Below, one piece after another: positions 25,726 through 34,763 of a stretch of DNA of 41,478 nt. Source of the DNA: SAR202 cluster bacterium AC-647-N09_OGT_505m (lineage in GTDB: Bacteria > Chloroflexota > Dehalococcoidia > UBA2985). A program made the translations under genes and the position numbers. The notes below the pieces were generated by a model that had not been told where the DNA came from, did no database searches, and was given only the letters and a program-made list of their open reading frames with translations. The DNA is taken from positions 1 through 41,478 of the forward strand of contig VEXC01000010.1 in the NCBI GenBank assembly GCA_009391225.1, in the 5' to 3' direction. The first letter of the stretch is position 1. Each line of letters starts with the position of its first letter.

Positions 25726-26271
25726 TTGGTTAAGATTCTCTGTACAGCAATTGTGATTCTGTCCCTAGTGACTTTCTACCTTCATAACATTGCATCCCTT
25801 GCGGAAGCCAATGGGCGGACCATACCAATTCTTGAGTTGATCCATGGGCCCTATGTGGTGGAAGTCAGGGTATCCCAGGCCACTCCAAGGGTGGGTAATC
25901 TCCACGCTACTATAGTGTTGCGGACTCTGCAGGACAGGCAACCTGTGAACAATGCCTCAGTCAAAGTGAGCGCAGTGGGTCCTACGCCTGAGTCGCTTCC
26001 TCTGGGACCAATCGAAACCTACACCATCCCACCTAACTATAATTGGTACGACTTCAGCATAGGATTACACCAGGTAGGACAATGGGAATTCATTGCGGAT
26101 ATCACAGAGAACGAGATGGTCACCAGAGTTGAGTTTCCTATGCAAGTACAACACGTGGGAATTGATTGGGGCCTCATTATGGTCCTCGCCTCTGCCATTC
26201 CACTAATGATTGCCGTAGGCTGGTACCTTCGACCGTCTAGAAGGAGTGGGACATCTAAGCCAGTCGACTAA
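25726..26271 (+). CDS. Membrane-anchored FixH/YtkA-like beta-sandwich protein
   Basis: A 181-residue protein with an N-terminal hydrophobic segment (about 3-26), an extracytoplasmic region (about 35-148) and a C-terminal helix (WGLIMVLASAIPLMIAVGWYL, about 151-171) with a basic tail. The middle (YVVEVRVSQATPRVGNLHATIVL... and WYDFSIGLHQVGQWEFIADI) resembles FixH/YtkA-type domains, found beside copper and cytochrome-oxidase genes. First of three same-strand genes. Start TTG 25726 is the first in frame but has no good ribosome-binding site, so the N-terminus is uncertain. Confidence 0.62.
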   Translation: MVKILCTAIVILSLVTFYLHNIASLAEANGRTIPILELIHGPYVVEVRVSQATPRVGNLHATIVLRTLQDRQPVNNASVKVSAVGPTPESLPLGPIETYTIPPNYNWYDFSIGLHQVGQWEFIADITENEMVTRVEFPMQVQHVGIDWGLIMVLASAIPLMIAVGWYLRPSRRSGTSKPVD

Positions 26272-26281
26272 ATCAGTCGCG

Positions 26282-27079
26282 ATGAAAACTCCAATGATGT
26301 CAAGAATCAATCCATTACTGGGAAGCCCAAAGAACTTACTGGCCAGATTCATGACTGCAGCAGCCATCGTGACTATCGTTGGTGCATGCACTGGGTCTGA
26401 GCCACAAAATCTCACCTTTGACCTAGAGATAAAGAACCATCAACTTAATATGGGAAAACTGGAAGCGAAACAGAACGATAATTTGACCCTGAACATCGTT
26501 GGCGATGAACCCGGCGAATTTCACATTCACGGCTACGGTTATGAAGAGAAAGTCTCTCCAGGAAAAACCACTAAGCTAATCTTCAAGGCAAATGCCACTG
26601 GTAAATTCAACATTACGTTCCATACCAACGGTCAACATGGAGAAAAAGAGCACAAGATATACACGAATCATTCCCATGAGGCTGAAGGGATTTGCAAGGC
26701 GAGTCACGAGGCCGACGGGCCCACTCCTGAAATAAGTGTGACCGCAATCCCATCTGATGACCCCCATCATATAAACATAGTCGCAACAACTGAGAATATA
26801 GTACTTACCGATGCCGGTGATCACTGGCACCTGCACGTGAACGGGATGTTTCACGGGATGTATGTGGAGCCTGAGGTGACTTTCGATACACGCATTATTG
26901 AATCTCCGGGGGAGTACCTGATCATGGTGAGCCTGAACGATGCTCAGCACTGTGACTACGGCATACAGGCCATGACCAAGATAGTCCTTGAAGGAGAAGA
27001 ACCTGTAGATATGAAGCAAGACCACGGGAATAGAGCTGAGGAAGTTCTCATTGGTTCCCTGGAGGTGCAGCCCAGATAG
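26282..27079 (+). CDS. Lipoprotein, cupredoxin-like
   Basis: A 265-residue lipoprotein. The signal region (NLLARFMTAAAIVTIVGAC) ends in lipobox VGAC. The next ~100 residues (LEIKNHQLNMGKLEAKQND...EFHIHGYGYEEKVSPG...FHTNGQHGEKEH) have the outline of a cupredoxin, with His, Tyr and Met that could bind metal. The second half (HWHLHVNGMFHGMYVEPE...GEYLIMVSLNDAQHCDYG) is also rich in His and Met and reads like a second beta domain. I choose ATG 26282, ten bases after the preceding stop, because it puts the hydrophobic segment near the N-terminus. It probably acts with its neighbours in metal handling. Confidence 0.72.
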   Translation: MKTPMMSRINPLLGSPKNLLARFMTAAAIVTIVGACTGSEPQNLTFDLEIKNHQLNMGKLEAKQNDNLTLNIVGDEPGEFHIHGYGYEEKVSPGKTTKLIFKANATGKFNITFHTNGQHGEKEHKIYTNHSHEAEGICKASHEADGPTPEISVTAIPSDDPHHINIVATTENIVLTDAGDHWHLHVNGMFHGMYVEPEVTFDTRIIESPGEYLIMVSLNDAQHCDYGIQAMTKIVLEGEEPVDMKQDHGNRAEEVLIGSLEVQPR

Positions 27080-27112
27080 AGCACGTCGCAACGCCCTCTG
27101 GAGGTAAGCAAG

Positions 27113-28669
27113 ATGGGACAGGCAATGTACAGACCGTTGTTGATTCTGTTTGCAGTGGCAGGAGCAACAATGGCGCGACCCGCGTACGCACATGGCTTCG
27201 GTGAACGCTACGATTTGCCGGTGCCCTTGGAGTACTACCTCGCTGGGGCTGGAGCCGTGGTGGCTCTGTCATTTGTACTTATTGCCCTGTTTGTTGGACG
27301 AACCCAAGGCCTTAACAGCTACTGGCGGCTAAATCTCCTGAGTTATAGCCCGCTGGCGCAGATCATTGACGCCCGCCTGGTCACATTCTCCATTAAGCTG
27401 GGTTCAGTCTTCATATTCCTGTTGATTATTGCCACTGGTATCTGGGGAGACCAGCAACCAAGTTCTAACTTCTCTCCCACTTTCATTTGGGTGATTTGGT
27501 GGGTTGGCATGGGATTCTTTATAGCTTTGGTTGGCAACGTCTGGGCCCTGGTGAATCCTTGGAGCATCATATACAGTTGGGCAATCGGGCTATATCGGCG
27601 TCTCAGGCCCGGAGGTGAGTTTGATCTGGGGTACGAGTATCCAGATTGGCTTGGGGTATGGCCTTCCTTCGCGCTTTTCTTGGGTTTTGCATGGCTGGAG
27701 AATTCCTTTCCGTACTCATCTGAGCCCAGGAAGATCGCCATGATGGTCATCGCCTACTCTGTCATTACCTGGGGAGGAATGCTTCTCTTCGGAAGACATG
27801 TGTGGCTTCGCTACGGGGAGACATTCTCATTGGTGTTCGGCTTTCTTGCCCGGTTTGCACCCACCGAGGTGGGAGTCGCCCACCGGGATTATTGCCTCTC
27901 GTGTGATTCCAACTGTACCAATGACCAAGATGGGTGTGTAAACTGCTATCTGTGCTGGGAACAGGCCAGTCTAGCCGAGCGTGAAGTGAATCTGAGGCCC
28001 TACGCAGTGGGCCTTGCTAGAAAAGAGGGTGTCACCACAGACATTCTGGTATTTGTCATCTTGATGCTTGCTACTGTGACCTTTGATGGCTTCAAGGCCA
28101 CCCCCGTTTGGGTAGACATTCAGGGAGGATTATACAGTACTGCCTTCACTCTCTTTAGCTTCAACGCGTTGCCGGCCATCAATACCCTTGGCCTTCTCCT
28201 ATGCCCTGCCCTCTTCTTGTTTGTCTACCTGTTCTTCTCTCTGTTGATGGAATGGGCTTCAGGTGGTGAATGGAGCACCTTAGTCCTAGCACGGTCATTT
28301 GTCTATTCCCTGATACCCATAGCCATAGCTTACAACTTTGCCCACTTCTTTACCCTGCTAGCGATACAGGGACAGCTAATCATCCCACTGGCTTCGGATC
28401 CATTCGGTTATGGATGGGACCTACTGGGTACTGCTAACTACAAGATAAATATCGGATTTATCAACGCAAGATTCGGGTGGCTCTTGGGGGTGACTGCTAT
28501 AGTCCTAGGCCATGTCGGCGCTGTTTACGTGTCTCATATGATTGCACTACGAAACATGAACAGCCCAAAAACTGTCTTGCGGAGCCAGTATCCCATGCTG
28601 GCCCTAATGGTAATATACACTGTGATCAGTCTGTGGATTATTGCTCAACCAATTGTGGAGCGTACGTAG
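27113..28669 (+). CDS. Polytopic membrane protein (fenitrothion-hydrolase-like)
   Basis: A 518-residue protein with a signal-like start cleaved after AYA (residue 26), then HGFGERYDLPVPLEYYLAGA and about ten or eleven hydrophobic segments. That mature start is what I recall from proteins annotated as fenitrothion hydrolase in actinobacteria and Chloroflexota; the true function of most is unknown. A striking loop at 261-281 holds six Cys: C-x2-C-x3-C-x6-C-x2-C-x2-C, suited to a metal or Fe-S site. A strong GGAGGTAAG precedes ATG 27113. Third gene of the operon with the FixH-like and cupredoxin-like proteins, hence perhaps a metal or redox membrane complex. Confidence 0.72.
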   Translation: MGQAMYRPLLILFAVAGATMARPAYAHGFGERYDLPVPLEYYLAGAGAVVALSFVLIALFVGRTQGLNSYWRLNLLSYSPLAQIIDARLVTFSIKLGSVFIFLLIIATGIWGDQQPSSNFSPTFIWVIWWVGMGFFIALVGNVWALVNPWSIIYSWAIGLYRRLRPGGEFDLGYEYPDWLGVWPSFALFLGFAWLENSFPYSSEPRKIAMMVIAYSVITWGGMLLFGRHVWLRYGETFSLVFGFLARFAPTEVGVAHRDYCLSCDSNCTNDQDGCVNCYLCWEQASLAEREVNLRPYAVGLARKEGVTTDILVFVILMLATVTFDGFKATPVWVDIQGGLYSTAFTLFSFNALPAINTLGLLLCPALFLFVYLFFSLLMEWASGGEWSTLVLARSFVYSLIPIAIAYNFAHFFTLLAIQGQLIIPLASDPFGYGWDLLGTANYKINIGFINARFGWLLGVTAIVLGHVGAVYVSHMIALRNMNSPKTVLRSQYPMLALMVIYTVISLWIIAQPIVERT

Positions 28670-28721
28670 CTAATACGCTAAGCGACCATCCATTTGGGTT
28701 TGTTGAGAACTTCAGTTTCAT

Positions 28722-28788
28722 CTCATCACCCATTAGGACTCCCAGCCTTCTGAAACCCTCCCGCATCATAAGTCGTTAGGGGTATACC
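28722..28788 (-). repeat. Copy 7 of promoter-like element, decayed, with orphan leader
   Basis: Minus strand: GGTATACCCCTAACG, then ACTTATGATG (element at 28764-28788). GCTCTTCG lies at the -35 distance. After 43 nt it reads GATGAG and ATG AAA CTG AAG TTC (MKLKF), again like a lipoprotein leader. It then runs antisense into the end of the polytopic gene. No gene is left to transcribe, so this is a stranded copy. Confidence 0.55.
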
Positions 28789-28898
28789 GAAGAGCAGTAG
28801 GCATACCGTCAGGCGTCGGACCTTCCCGCTGGGAGGATGTTATTGCTGACTATATGACTATTGTGAGGTATAGAGTGGATATATCTCCATTAAGGCTA

Positions 28899-29165
28899 TC
28901 AAGATTCCAACAATGTTATTGTTGGAGCCGAAATCACCCCTGCATTTCTCATACGCTCTTGTGCAGTTGGAGCTGAAAAAAACGAAATAAATGTTTCTTT
29001 GGATGGTGCTGTGCCAACTACCCATACATTGCTGGGAGCGTCCATATTCTTGAACGCTTCTGCTGCAATACCTGCTTCAGTTCGAGCATTCTCACCAGTA
29101 TCAAATCCGGCCTTAAATGTATCGAAATCTTCTACTTCGAAAGAAACAATTACCTTAATGCTCAT
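28899..29165 (-). CDS. Small ABM-like (dimeric alpha-beta barrel) protein
   Basis: An 88-residue soluble protein. MSIKVIVSFEVEDFDTFKAGF... and later APSKETFISFFSAPTAQERM and ITLLES follow the beta-alpha-beta pattern of the antibiotic-biosynthesis-monooxygenase/Dabb-like ferredoxin fold. Function is unknown; such proteins often act as small dimeric enzymes or stress proteins. GGAAGGAAG lies upstream of the ATG. Element copy 8 lies about 135 nt upstream and may be its promoter. Confidence 0.72.
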   Translation of the reverse strand: MSIKVIVSFEVEDFDTFKAGFDTGENARTEAGIAAEAFKNMDAPSNVWVVGTAPSKETFISFFSAPTAQERMRNAGVISAPTITLLES

Positions 29166-29670
29166 TTTCTTTTCTTCCTTCCCAATTTAATCCACCAACA
29201 TACGTAGCACATGCTGGGGTGGAGATATGTATCTACGCTCTGTTATAGCTAATCCCATCCCTTACTACTAATACTACTAACCGTTGCAACTCTGCTCACA
29301 TTATAGCCCATCAGGAGTATATGGGCAGGCTGGGGTAAGAGCCCTCAATGACGTGCGTTGTGTCCGGGCTTGTAAGCGCCTCGTCCTGTACAGAACCCAG
29401 AGCCTTTGTGAGGTAACCTTTACTCTTTCAATGCTGCTTTATGTCCTGGTCTGTCTTCCAAATCTATGGCGTTCTAGGGGCAGTACTCAATCTCACCTAT
29501 GTTCGAGGCTTCTGGAATCCATCCTGGCAGGATAGGAGAGCCTGTTCTGAGTGCCCCTGCTACCAGTATCGGCTCCACGACGGCGAGTGCGCCAACTCCT
29601 TTCGTCAGGAATGCCGGCCCATCTATTGCTTGGACATCCTTCTTAGCATCAGACCATGAACCAAATCTGT
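29166..29670. other. Intergenic region with promoter element and unassigned frames
   Basis: Holds element copy 8 at 29299-29323. A minus-strand frame at 29474-29695 (73 codons; middle reads FLTKGVGALAVVEPILVAGA) overlaps the end of the kinase gene. It looks somewhat protein-like but has no known relative or good start, so I leave it unassigned. A plus-strand frame at 29499-29699 mirrors it. Confidence 0.4.
29299..29323 (-). promoter_or_regulatory. Copy 8 of the dispersed promoter-like element
   Basis: Minus strand: CATATACTC, then CTGATGGGCTATAATG. TATAAT is at 29300-29305. It points toward the ABM-like gene at 29165. Confidence 0.55.
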
Positions 29671-30789
29671 TTATGTTGAGAGGAATTCTGCACAATTGAG
29701 GTCATAGATAGATGCATCAAAACGTTCGCATGCATTATGAAGATAAATTGTGGCTCGTTCGGTCTCAAAATCGCAATATCCCCCGACTACTACCCAGAAG
29801 ATGAAGATTTCCAACATCGACAATCTGTAGTCTTGTAGACATTCTTCGAATAAGTAGTCATTAATCCCCTGCTCTACCAGTAGCGAGTGATACATGCTCA
29901 GAAGAGCCATTTCCTCCCGCCTTCGTTGGTTTGGTGGAAAAGCCTCATTGATGAATGTTGCTACATCGTAGGCACCTCTTCCAATGCTGCAATATTCCCA
30001 ATCAAATACGACCAAAGAACCAGCCTGAGATGTAGCGCTGAGAAAACAATTGTCAAGGCGATAATCCCCGTGGTTTATCGTCCTAGGTGGTTTAGTAAGC
30101 TGAGTCTTTATTCTCGGAATATCTTGGCTTACTCGTCCACCGATTTCTTGTAGCCTACGAGTCATTCCTTTTCCTGCTTTGCTTACAAGCAACTCCCATG
30201 CATCCGGATACATTTGTTGGTAGATGCTAGTTTCCGCATCCCTCAGGGGCATCCATTCCAATCTGTCTAAGTGAGGGCTTTGCCACCAGGAGGAATGGAA
30301 TCTAGCCAATTGGTCGATAGCCAGTTTGGCGTCAGTCAATGAGCACCCTGCTACACTGTCTCCTTGCCGAGCATTCGACATATCCTCCATTAGCAGGATT
30401 GTATCTCCAGTTACCTCATCAATCGCGCTATAGTATATGTGTGGGGTTTGGATTACAGAGTTGGGTGCTACTGCTTGGTAAAATCTTACTTCCCGCTGGT
30501 CACATTCAAATAGGTCTGCGACCTTTCTGAGTACAGGGTCCCTAGTAGGCAACTTAGCTACGATAGAGTGAGGAAGATTGTCTGATTGACGATTGTATTC
30601 AATACTAAGGCGGGCTAGCTGATTCATGAACCCCTTGCCTTCCCCTATGATCTCAACTGAGTATTTGGTTACGGAAGCATCGATTTTGGGTCCTTGAGAG
30701 TGCAATACTTCGGTTAACCACGAGGGGGTTATATCTTGAAGACTCGTCGGAGTAGCAAATCTAGTCATAGTGCATTCGACATGTTGCAT
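29671..30789 (-). CDS. Aminoglycoside/choline-kinase-like phosphotransferase
   Basis: A 372-residue protein of the APH/EcKL kinase-like fold. The catalytic loop is HGDYRLDN (240-247, Asp242 and Asn247) and the metal site VVFDWEY (Asp263). VAKLPTR (about 77-83) carries the N-lobe lysine. Such kinases phosphorylate small hydroxylated molecules with ATP (aminoglycosides, choline, homoserine, ecdysteroids); the substrate here is unknown. It is the last gene of the strand-wise series betaine-type transporter, methyltransferase, kinase (93-nt gap). That hints at a quaternary-amine or alcohol substrate, by inference. The start may be ATG 30789 or ATG 30768 (MTRFATP). Confidence 0.82.
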   Translation of the reverse strand: MQHVECTMTRFATPTSLQDITPSWLTEVLHSQGPKIDASVTKYSVEIIGEGKGFMNQLARLSIEYNRQSDNLPHSIVAKLPTRDPVLRKVADLFECDQREVRFYQAVAPNSVIQTPHIYYSAIDEVTGDTILLMEDMSNARQGDSVAGCSLTDAKLAIDQLARFHSSWWQSPHLDRLEWMPLRDAETSIYQQMYPDAWELLVSKAGKGMTRRLQEIGGRVSQDIPRIKTQLTKPPRTINHGDYRLDNCFLSATSQAGSLVVFDWEYCSIGRGAYDVATFINEAFPPNQRRREEMALLSMYHSLLVEQGINDYLFEECLQDYRLSMLEIFIFWVVVGGYCDFETERATIYLHNACERFDASIYDLNCAEFLST

Positions 30790-30883
30790 GGGTCAACTAT
30801 GGCCATAATATAGCCTGTTGAAAAACAACTGTAGTGTTCCAGGAAGTGTGAATAGATAATACCTGAGGCAAGACATCCCATCT

Positions 30884-31636
30884 TTAGCGGACTTTGCGTG
30901 CAAACAACAAACAATGGTCCACGGGCTTGGTATCGGTGAAGTACATTAGTCCTCCTAGCTTGTCACCCTCTCGCTCGATGACTTCAAGGCCTAGCCCAGA
31001 TAATAGCTCAGCGATGTCTTCTGCATCATACATCTGGAAAGTTCTGTCGGAATCGTAGTCCTTATCGTACACCGTTGTGATTCCTTCACCCACCTTAAAC
31101 ATTAACTGGAGCGTACCATTAGGTTTAAGCACTCGGCATAATTCCGGGATTGTGACATGTTTCACCAGTTCGGGAGTAATATGCTGAATGACTGCATTGC
31201 ACATTACGAACTCGAAAGCTTCATTAGAATACTGGAGTGGCTTGCTCAAGTCCCACACAGATACACGATCAGCGATTTCTGGATGGAGCTCCTTAGCTAC
31301 GCGAATATTTTCCTGGACCGCATCAACTCCCACAATATCGTATCCAGCTTGCCAGTAAAAATAAACGTCTCTAGCGCCGGCCCCGCATCCCGCATCCAGA
31401 CCATTAGCCTTGCCAGGGATAAGCTCTTTCATCCTATCGATTATAACCATATCGCTGGTCAGACCAGGATGTGACACGTTCGAGTAAACGGACTGAATAA
31501 ACCCGTGGGAAACCTCTGCATAGCGATTAGCATGACTAGTATAGAACTCATCAAATGTTTCCTGCATTCTCTCTTCTTCCTCAATATAAATTTCCAGTGT
31601 GGCATCCGCGGGACCGAGGGCATTCCTCATCTCCAT
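30884..31636 (-). CDS. SAM-dependent methyltransferase
   Basis: A 250-residue class I methyltransferase. Motif I is GLDAGCGAGARDV (about 79-91), then an acidic residue after beta-2 (GVDAVQEN), motif IV-like region FEFVMCNAVIQHI and post-motif LCRVLKPNGTLQLMF. It follows the substrate-binding protein gene after 43 nt, so it is probably in the same operon. The acceptor is unknown; a small amine or a compatible-solute intermediate would suit the context. ATG 31636 has a weak ribosome-binding site. An internal ATG (METFDEF-like, reading MQETFDEFY) with GAGG upstream is an alternative. Confidence 0.83.
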   Translation of the reverse strand: MEMRNALGPADATLEIYIEEEERMQETFDEFYTSHANRYAEVSHGFIQSVYSNVSHPGLTSDMVIIDRMKELIPGKANGLDAGCGAGARDVYFYWQAGYDIVGVDAVQENIRVAKELHPEIADRVSVWDLSKPLQYSNEAFEFVMCNAVIQHITPELVKHVTIPELCRVLKPNGTLQLMFKVGEGITTVYDKDYDSDRTFQMYDAEDIAELLSGLGLEVIEREGDKLGGLMYFTDTKPVDHCLLFARKVR

Positions 31637-31679
31637 CGGCCCCGCGGGTCACAAATCTAACCTTCCAACCATCAACTAT

Positions 31680-32651
31680 CTATGGAATCCACGTTTTCCA
31701 GATATGTTCGTTAGCATCCTTCCAGAGGCGAGCTGCCTCTGCATCTGTTTTGCTCTCATCTGTTTTCGTTATGACCATGGAAGTTTGCTGGTCATTAGTT
31801 ATCTGAAAATTCTCAAGGAATTCATATGCTTTGGGCATGTCCTCTTTCAGTCCAGGCCATGTTAGTTTCTTCACGTCGTCGACAGCGTAGCCGCAGTCGA
31901 ACTTCTCAGTAACCGGATAACAATCGCTGTGCGCTGGGAGATCGATAGCAACTAAGTCATATTTTACAGGAGCCCAATGAGGTGTCCAAACCACAAGTAT
32001 TATGGGCTCGCCACGCTTATGAGCAGCATCAAGCTCAGCAAAACTGGCCGCCTCGGACCCAGTGAAAACGACCTCAAAATCCACTCCTAGGGCTTCAAGT
32101 CTTTCCTCATTCCGATAATCCCATCCAGGTGTGAAGTCAAGGAATCTGCCCTTAGGGCGGGTATCTGCAGTGGCAAACAAATCCTTATATTTGTTCAGAT
32201 CCGCATAACTCTTGAGGTCAGGGGCCATAGCATCAATTCCTCGCTCGGAATCTCCTTCAATGACATATCTAGGAACATACATATGACTAGTCCCTTTGAT
32301 GCCCACTGGCCCTTGTCTAGTTACCTTACCGGTATCGGCGTACTCCTCCAACAACGCTGCACTGAAACTTGGCCAGTTGCAGCAAACCCAATGCATTTCG
32401 CCGCTGGCTAGCCCTTCAAACATTTGGGCCGAATCAGCAGGTGCAAACTTAGTTTCAACTGTGTATCCCATTTCTTCTTCAAGGATTAGTTTAGCCAATG
32501 CCGTCGTCACTGTATTACCATTCCAGTCCTGTTCTATCAGAATCACTGGGCCCTTTGATTCTTCTTCGCTGCAAGCTGAACTAGCGAAGATGAGCAATAT
32601 GCCCAAAACTGAAGCTGACATGATTGATACTAATTTATTCCTTCTTATCAT
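31680..32651 (-). CDS. Glycine-betaine-type ABC substrate-binding lipoprotein
   Basis: A 323-residue OpuAC/ProX-family binding protein. The signal peptide ends in SSAC (Cys27). The body shows LIEQDWNGNTVTTALAKLIL, then the hinge WVCCNWPSF and VVWTPHWAP; aromatic residues of this kind form the cage that holds quaternary ammonium groups. It delivers betaine, choline or a related solute to the permease encoded upstream. ATG 32651 is fixed by AAGGAGG six bases before it; a GTG two codons earlier overlaps the ribosome-binding site. The missing 110 nt to the permease gene hold no feature I recognise. Confidence 0.9.
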   Translation of the reverse strand: MIRRNKLVSIMSASVLGILLIFASSACSEEESKGPVILIEQDWNGNTVTTALAKLILEEEMGYTVETKFAPADSAQMFEGLASGEMHWVCCNWPSFSAALLEEYADTGKVTRQGPVGIKGTSHMYVPRYVIEGDSERGIDAMAPDLKSYADLNKYKDLFATADTRPKGRFLDFTPGWDYRNEERLEALGVDFEVVFTGSEAASFAELDAAHKRGEPIILVVWTPHWAPVKYDLVAIDLPAHSDCYPVTEKFDCGYAVDDVKKLTWPGLKEDMPKAYEFLENFQITNDQQTSMVITKTDESKTDAEAARLWKDANEHIWKTWIP

Positions 32652-32762
32652 AAACACCCTCCTTAAGTTTCACCGGTTCTCTCTATGGGCTTCTTGAATC
32701 CCATGGACTGTCCGCTGTCTTGGTGATTTTGGGGGATAGCGGGATTCGTGCATTGCAAGCTC

Positions 32763-34754
32763 TTAAACTATAATCCCCTCCTGTCTCTTATTAGACTGCG
32801 TACTTCGGTCAAGAATCATCGCTAGAATAACAATCCCAAAGCCACTAATCAGACCGTCTCCCATGCGAAGGTAGAGAGTGGCAACGTAGACCTCTTGACC
32901 CAAACCACCCCCTCCAACAAGTCCACCCACGATAACCATGGCTAAGGTCATCATGACACACTGATTGATACCAACCATGATGGTTGGTGCAGCAAGTGGG
33001 AGTTGTATACCCCTGAGAATCTGCCAACGGTTGGCCCCATAGGATTCGGCTGTCTCTATGAAAGCACCCGAGACCAGACGGATTCCTAGGTCTGTCATAC
33101 GTATAGCGGGAGGCATAGCATAGATTACTGTCGCGATAACGCTTGCGATTGGTCCGGAACTCCAGAGCATAATGACTGGTATCAAGTACACGAACACTGG
33201 CATGGTTTGCATTGTATCGAGAATGGGCCTAAGCCATGACGCCATTGCATTACTCTGTGATGCAAGGATACCAATTGTTATACCAATAACAGTTGCAATG
33301 ACCACAGATGTAAGAACCTGGCTGAGAGTTTCCATGGCTTCTTCCCATATACCAGTCAAAGCAAGAAACAGTGTGCCTGCGAATGCAAGTATAGCCACAC
33401 CGACTCCGCCGCGCATATATGCAATCCCAACGATAGCTATCAGAAACAACCACCAAGGCATCGACACCAGCATGCTATCTATGGGCCCCAGTGCAAACTC
33501 CCTTATTACACTGTCTCGCAGCCAACTTGTAATGAAGTGGAGATGAATCGTCGCCCAGTCTACTGCGCTATTCACGGGGTTTGCAAAACTAAAGTGTAAG
33601 GCCTGAGGCAAGTTCTCAAATTGGGAGATTCTTGCAATGCCTGTAATGACAAGAGTCAAGAATATAAAGCCGAACAGCCGGTTATCCTTAACCCTAAAAA
33701 CACGCGCCATTCTTCCGAAAACTCGGTCCCACGCGGCTTCTGCATAAATCGCAAATGGGGAACCTGAGATAGACATCGCCCGTCGGTTTCTAGTATTTGA
33801 CGCTAACGCATAGCTAATTCTGTCAAGTAGCACTGCGATTATCACGATAGCCATACCTGCTTCCAGGCCAGTGCCCGTATTAATCGTACGCAGTGCGTAC
33901 CAAACATCTCTGCCCAGACCACTTGACCCCACAACTGCTGTGATAATGACCATAGCTAGTGCCATCATGATTGTTTGATTTACGCCCATCATGATGGATG
34001 GCTTAGCTAAAGGTAGTTGAACCTGAAATAGAGTCTGCCTTCGCGTAGATCCGTAAGATCGGGCAGTTTCAAGTATTCCAGAAGGAACTGTACGTATACC
34101 AAGATTTGTCAGCCGAATAGTGGGAGGCACAGAATAAATGACGGTAAGCGCTACTGAAACTGCACTGCCGACGCCAAATAATATCAAGGCGGGTATCAGA
34201 TAGACAAATGAAGGCATAACTTGCATCACATCTAACACTGGTCTAGTGATTCTTTCAAATCTGTCGCTGAGGCCAGCAGCAATCCCGAATGGAATGCCTA
34301 TGCAGAGAGCCAAACTCACCGATGTTAACATCAGACTAGAGGTGATAAGAAGTGAATTCCAGAGCCCTATGAGACTAACAAAAGTAAGACTACCTATGCA
34401 TAGCGCTGCCAATTTCAGTCCCGAAAATCGGAATGCTATCGCAGAAATGACGAATAGTATGGTTATCCAAGGTAGTGCCATCAGACTAGTCTCGGCAATA
34501 GCCACTAATAAATTAATAAAAGCAGCGATTGGGTCAAATAGCCATGATGCGCTTTCCCCCACCCTCTTAAACCCGTCACCAATCTCATCGATAATGTTCT
34601 TATCGATCACATAAGGAAATGAAGCACCTTCGGTCTGGGAATCTCTTTTGAAAAGCGCATAGGCAATCCCATATGTGGCAATCAGAGACGTAAATAATAT
34701 AAGCCTCTTCAGTCTTCTTGCAGTTAACTTTGTCCTAGATTCCACGTGCTCCAT
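32763..34754 (-). CDS. Glycine-betaine-type ABC permease, two fused ProW domains
   Basis: A 663-residue membrane protein made of two homologous halves. Each has a leading helix, a long loop and a five- to six-helix BPD_transp_1 core. Each core carries the cytoplasmic coupling loop: ETARSYGSTRRQTLFQVQLP in the first half (about 231-250) and ETAESYGANRWQILRGIQLP in the second. In most bacteria ProW is a homodimer of about 300-350-residue chains, so this gene supplies both halves in one chain. The ATPase gene lies 9 nt upstream and the binding-protein gene follows. Confidence 0.9.
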   Translation of the reverse strand: MEHVESRTKLTARRLKRLILFTSLIATYGIAYALFKRDSQTEGASFPYVIDKNIIDEIGDGFKRVGESASWLFDPIAAFINLLVAIAETSLMALPWITILFVISAIAFRFSGLKLAALCIGSLTFVSLIGLWNSLLITSSLMLTSVSLALCIGIPFGIAAGLSDRFERITRPVLDVMQVMPSFVYLIPALILFGVGSAVSVALTVIYSVPPTIRLTNLGIRTVPSGILETARSYGSTRRQTLFQVQLPLAKPSIMMGVNQTIMMALAMVIITAVVGSSGLGRDVWYALRTINTGTGLEAGMAIVIIAVLLDRISYALASNTRNRRAMSISGSPFAIYAEAAWDRVFGRMARVFRVKDNRLFGFIFLTLVITGIARISQFENLPQALHFSFANPVNSAVDWATIHLHFITSWLRDSVIREFALGPIDSMLVSMPWWLFLIAIVGIAYMRGGVGVAILAFAGTLFLALTGIWEEAMETLSQVLTSVVIATVIGITIGILASQSNAMASWLRPILDTMQTMPVFVYLIPVIMLWSSGPIASVIATVIYAMPPAIRMTDLGIRLVSGAFIETAESYGANRWQILRGIQLPLAAPTIMVGINQCVMMTLAMVIVGGLVGGGGLGQEVYVATLYLRMGDGLISGFGIVILAMILDRSTQSNKRQEGIIV

Positions 34755-34763
34755 ACCTATATC

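Noticed and set aside
28911..28929. Inverted repeat CAACAAT...ATTGTTG as a terminator
   Set aside because: It lies inside the last codons of the ABM-like gene and has no T-run.
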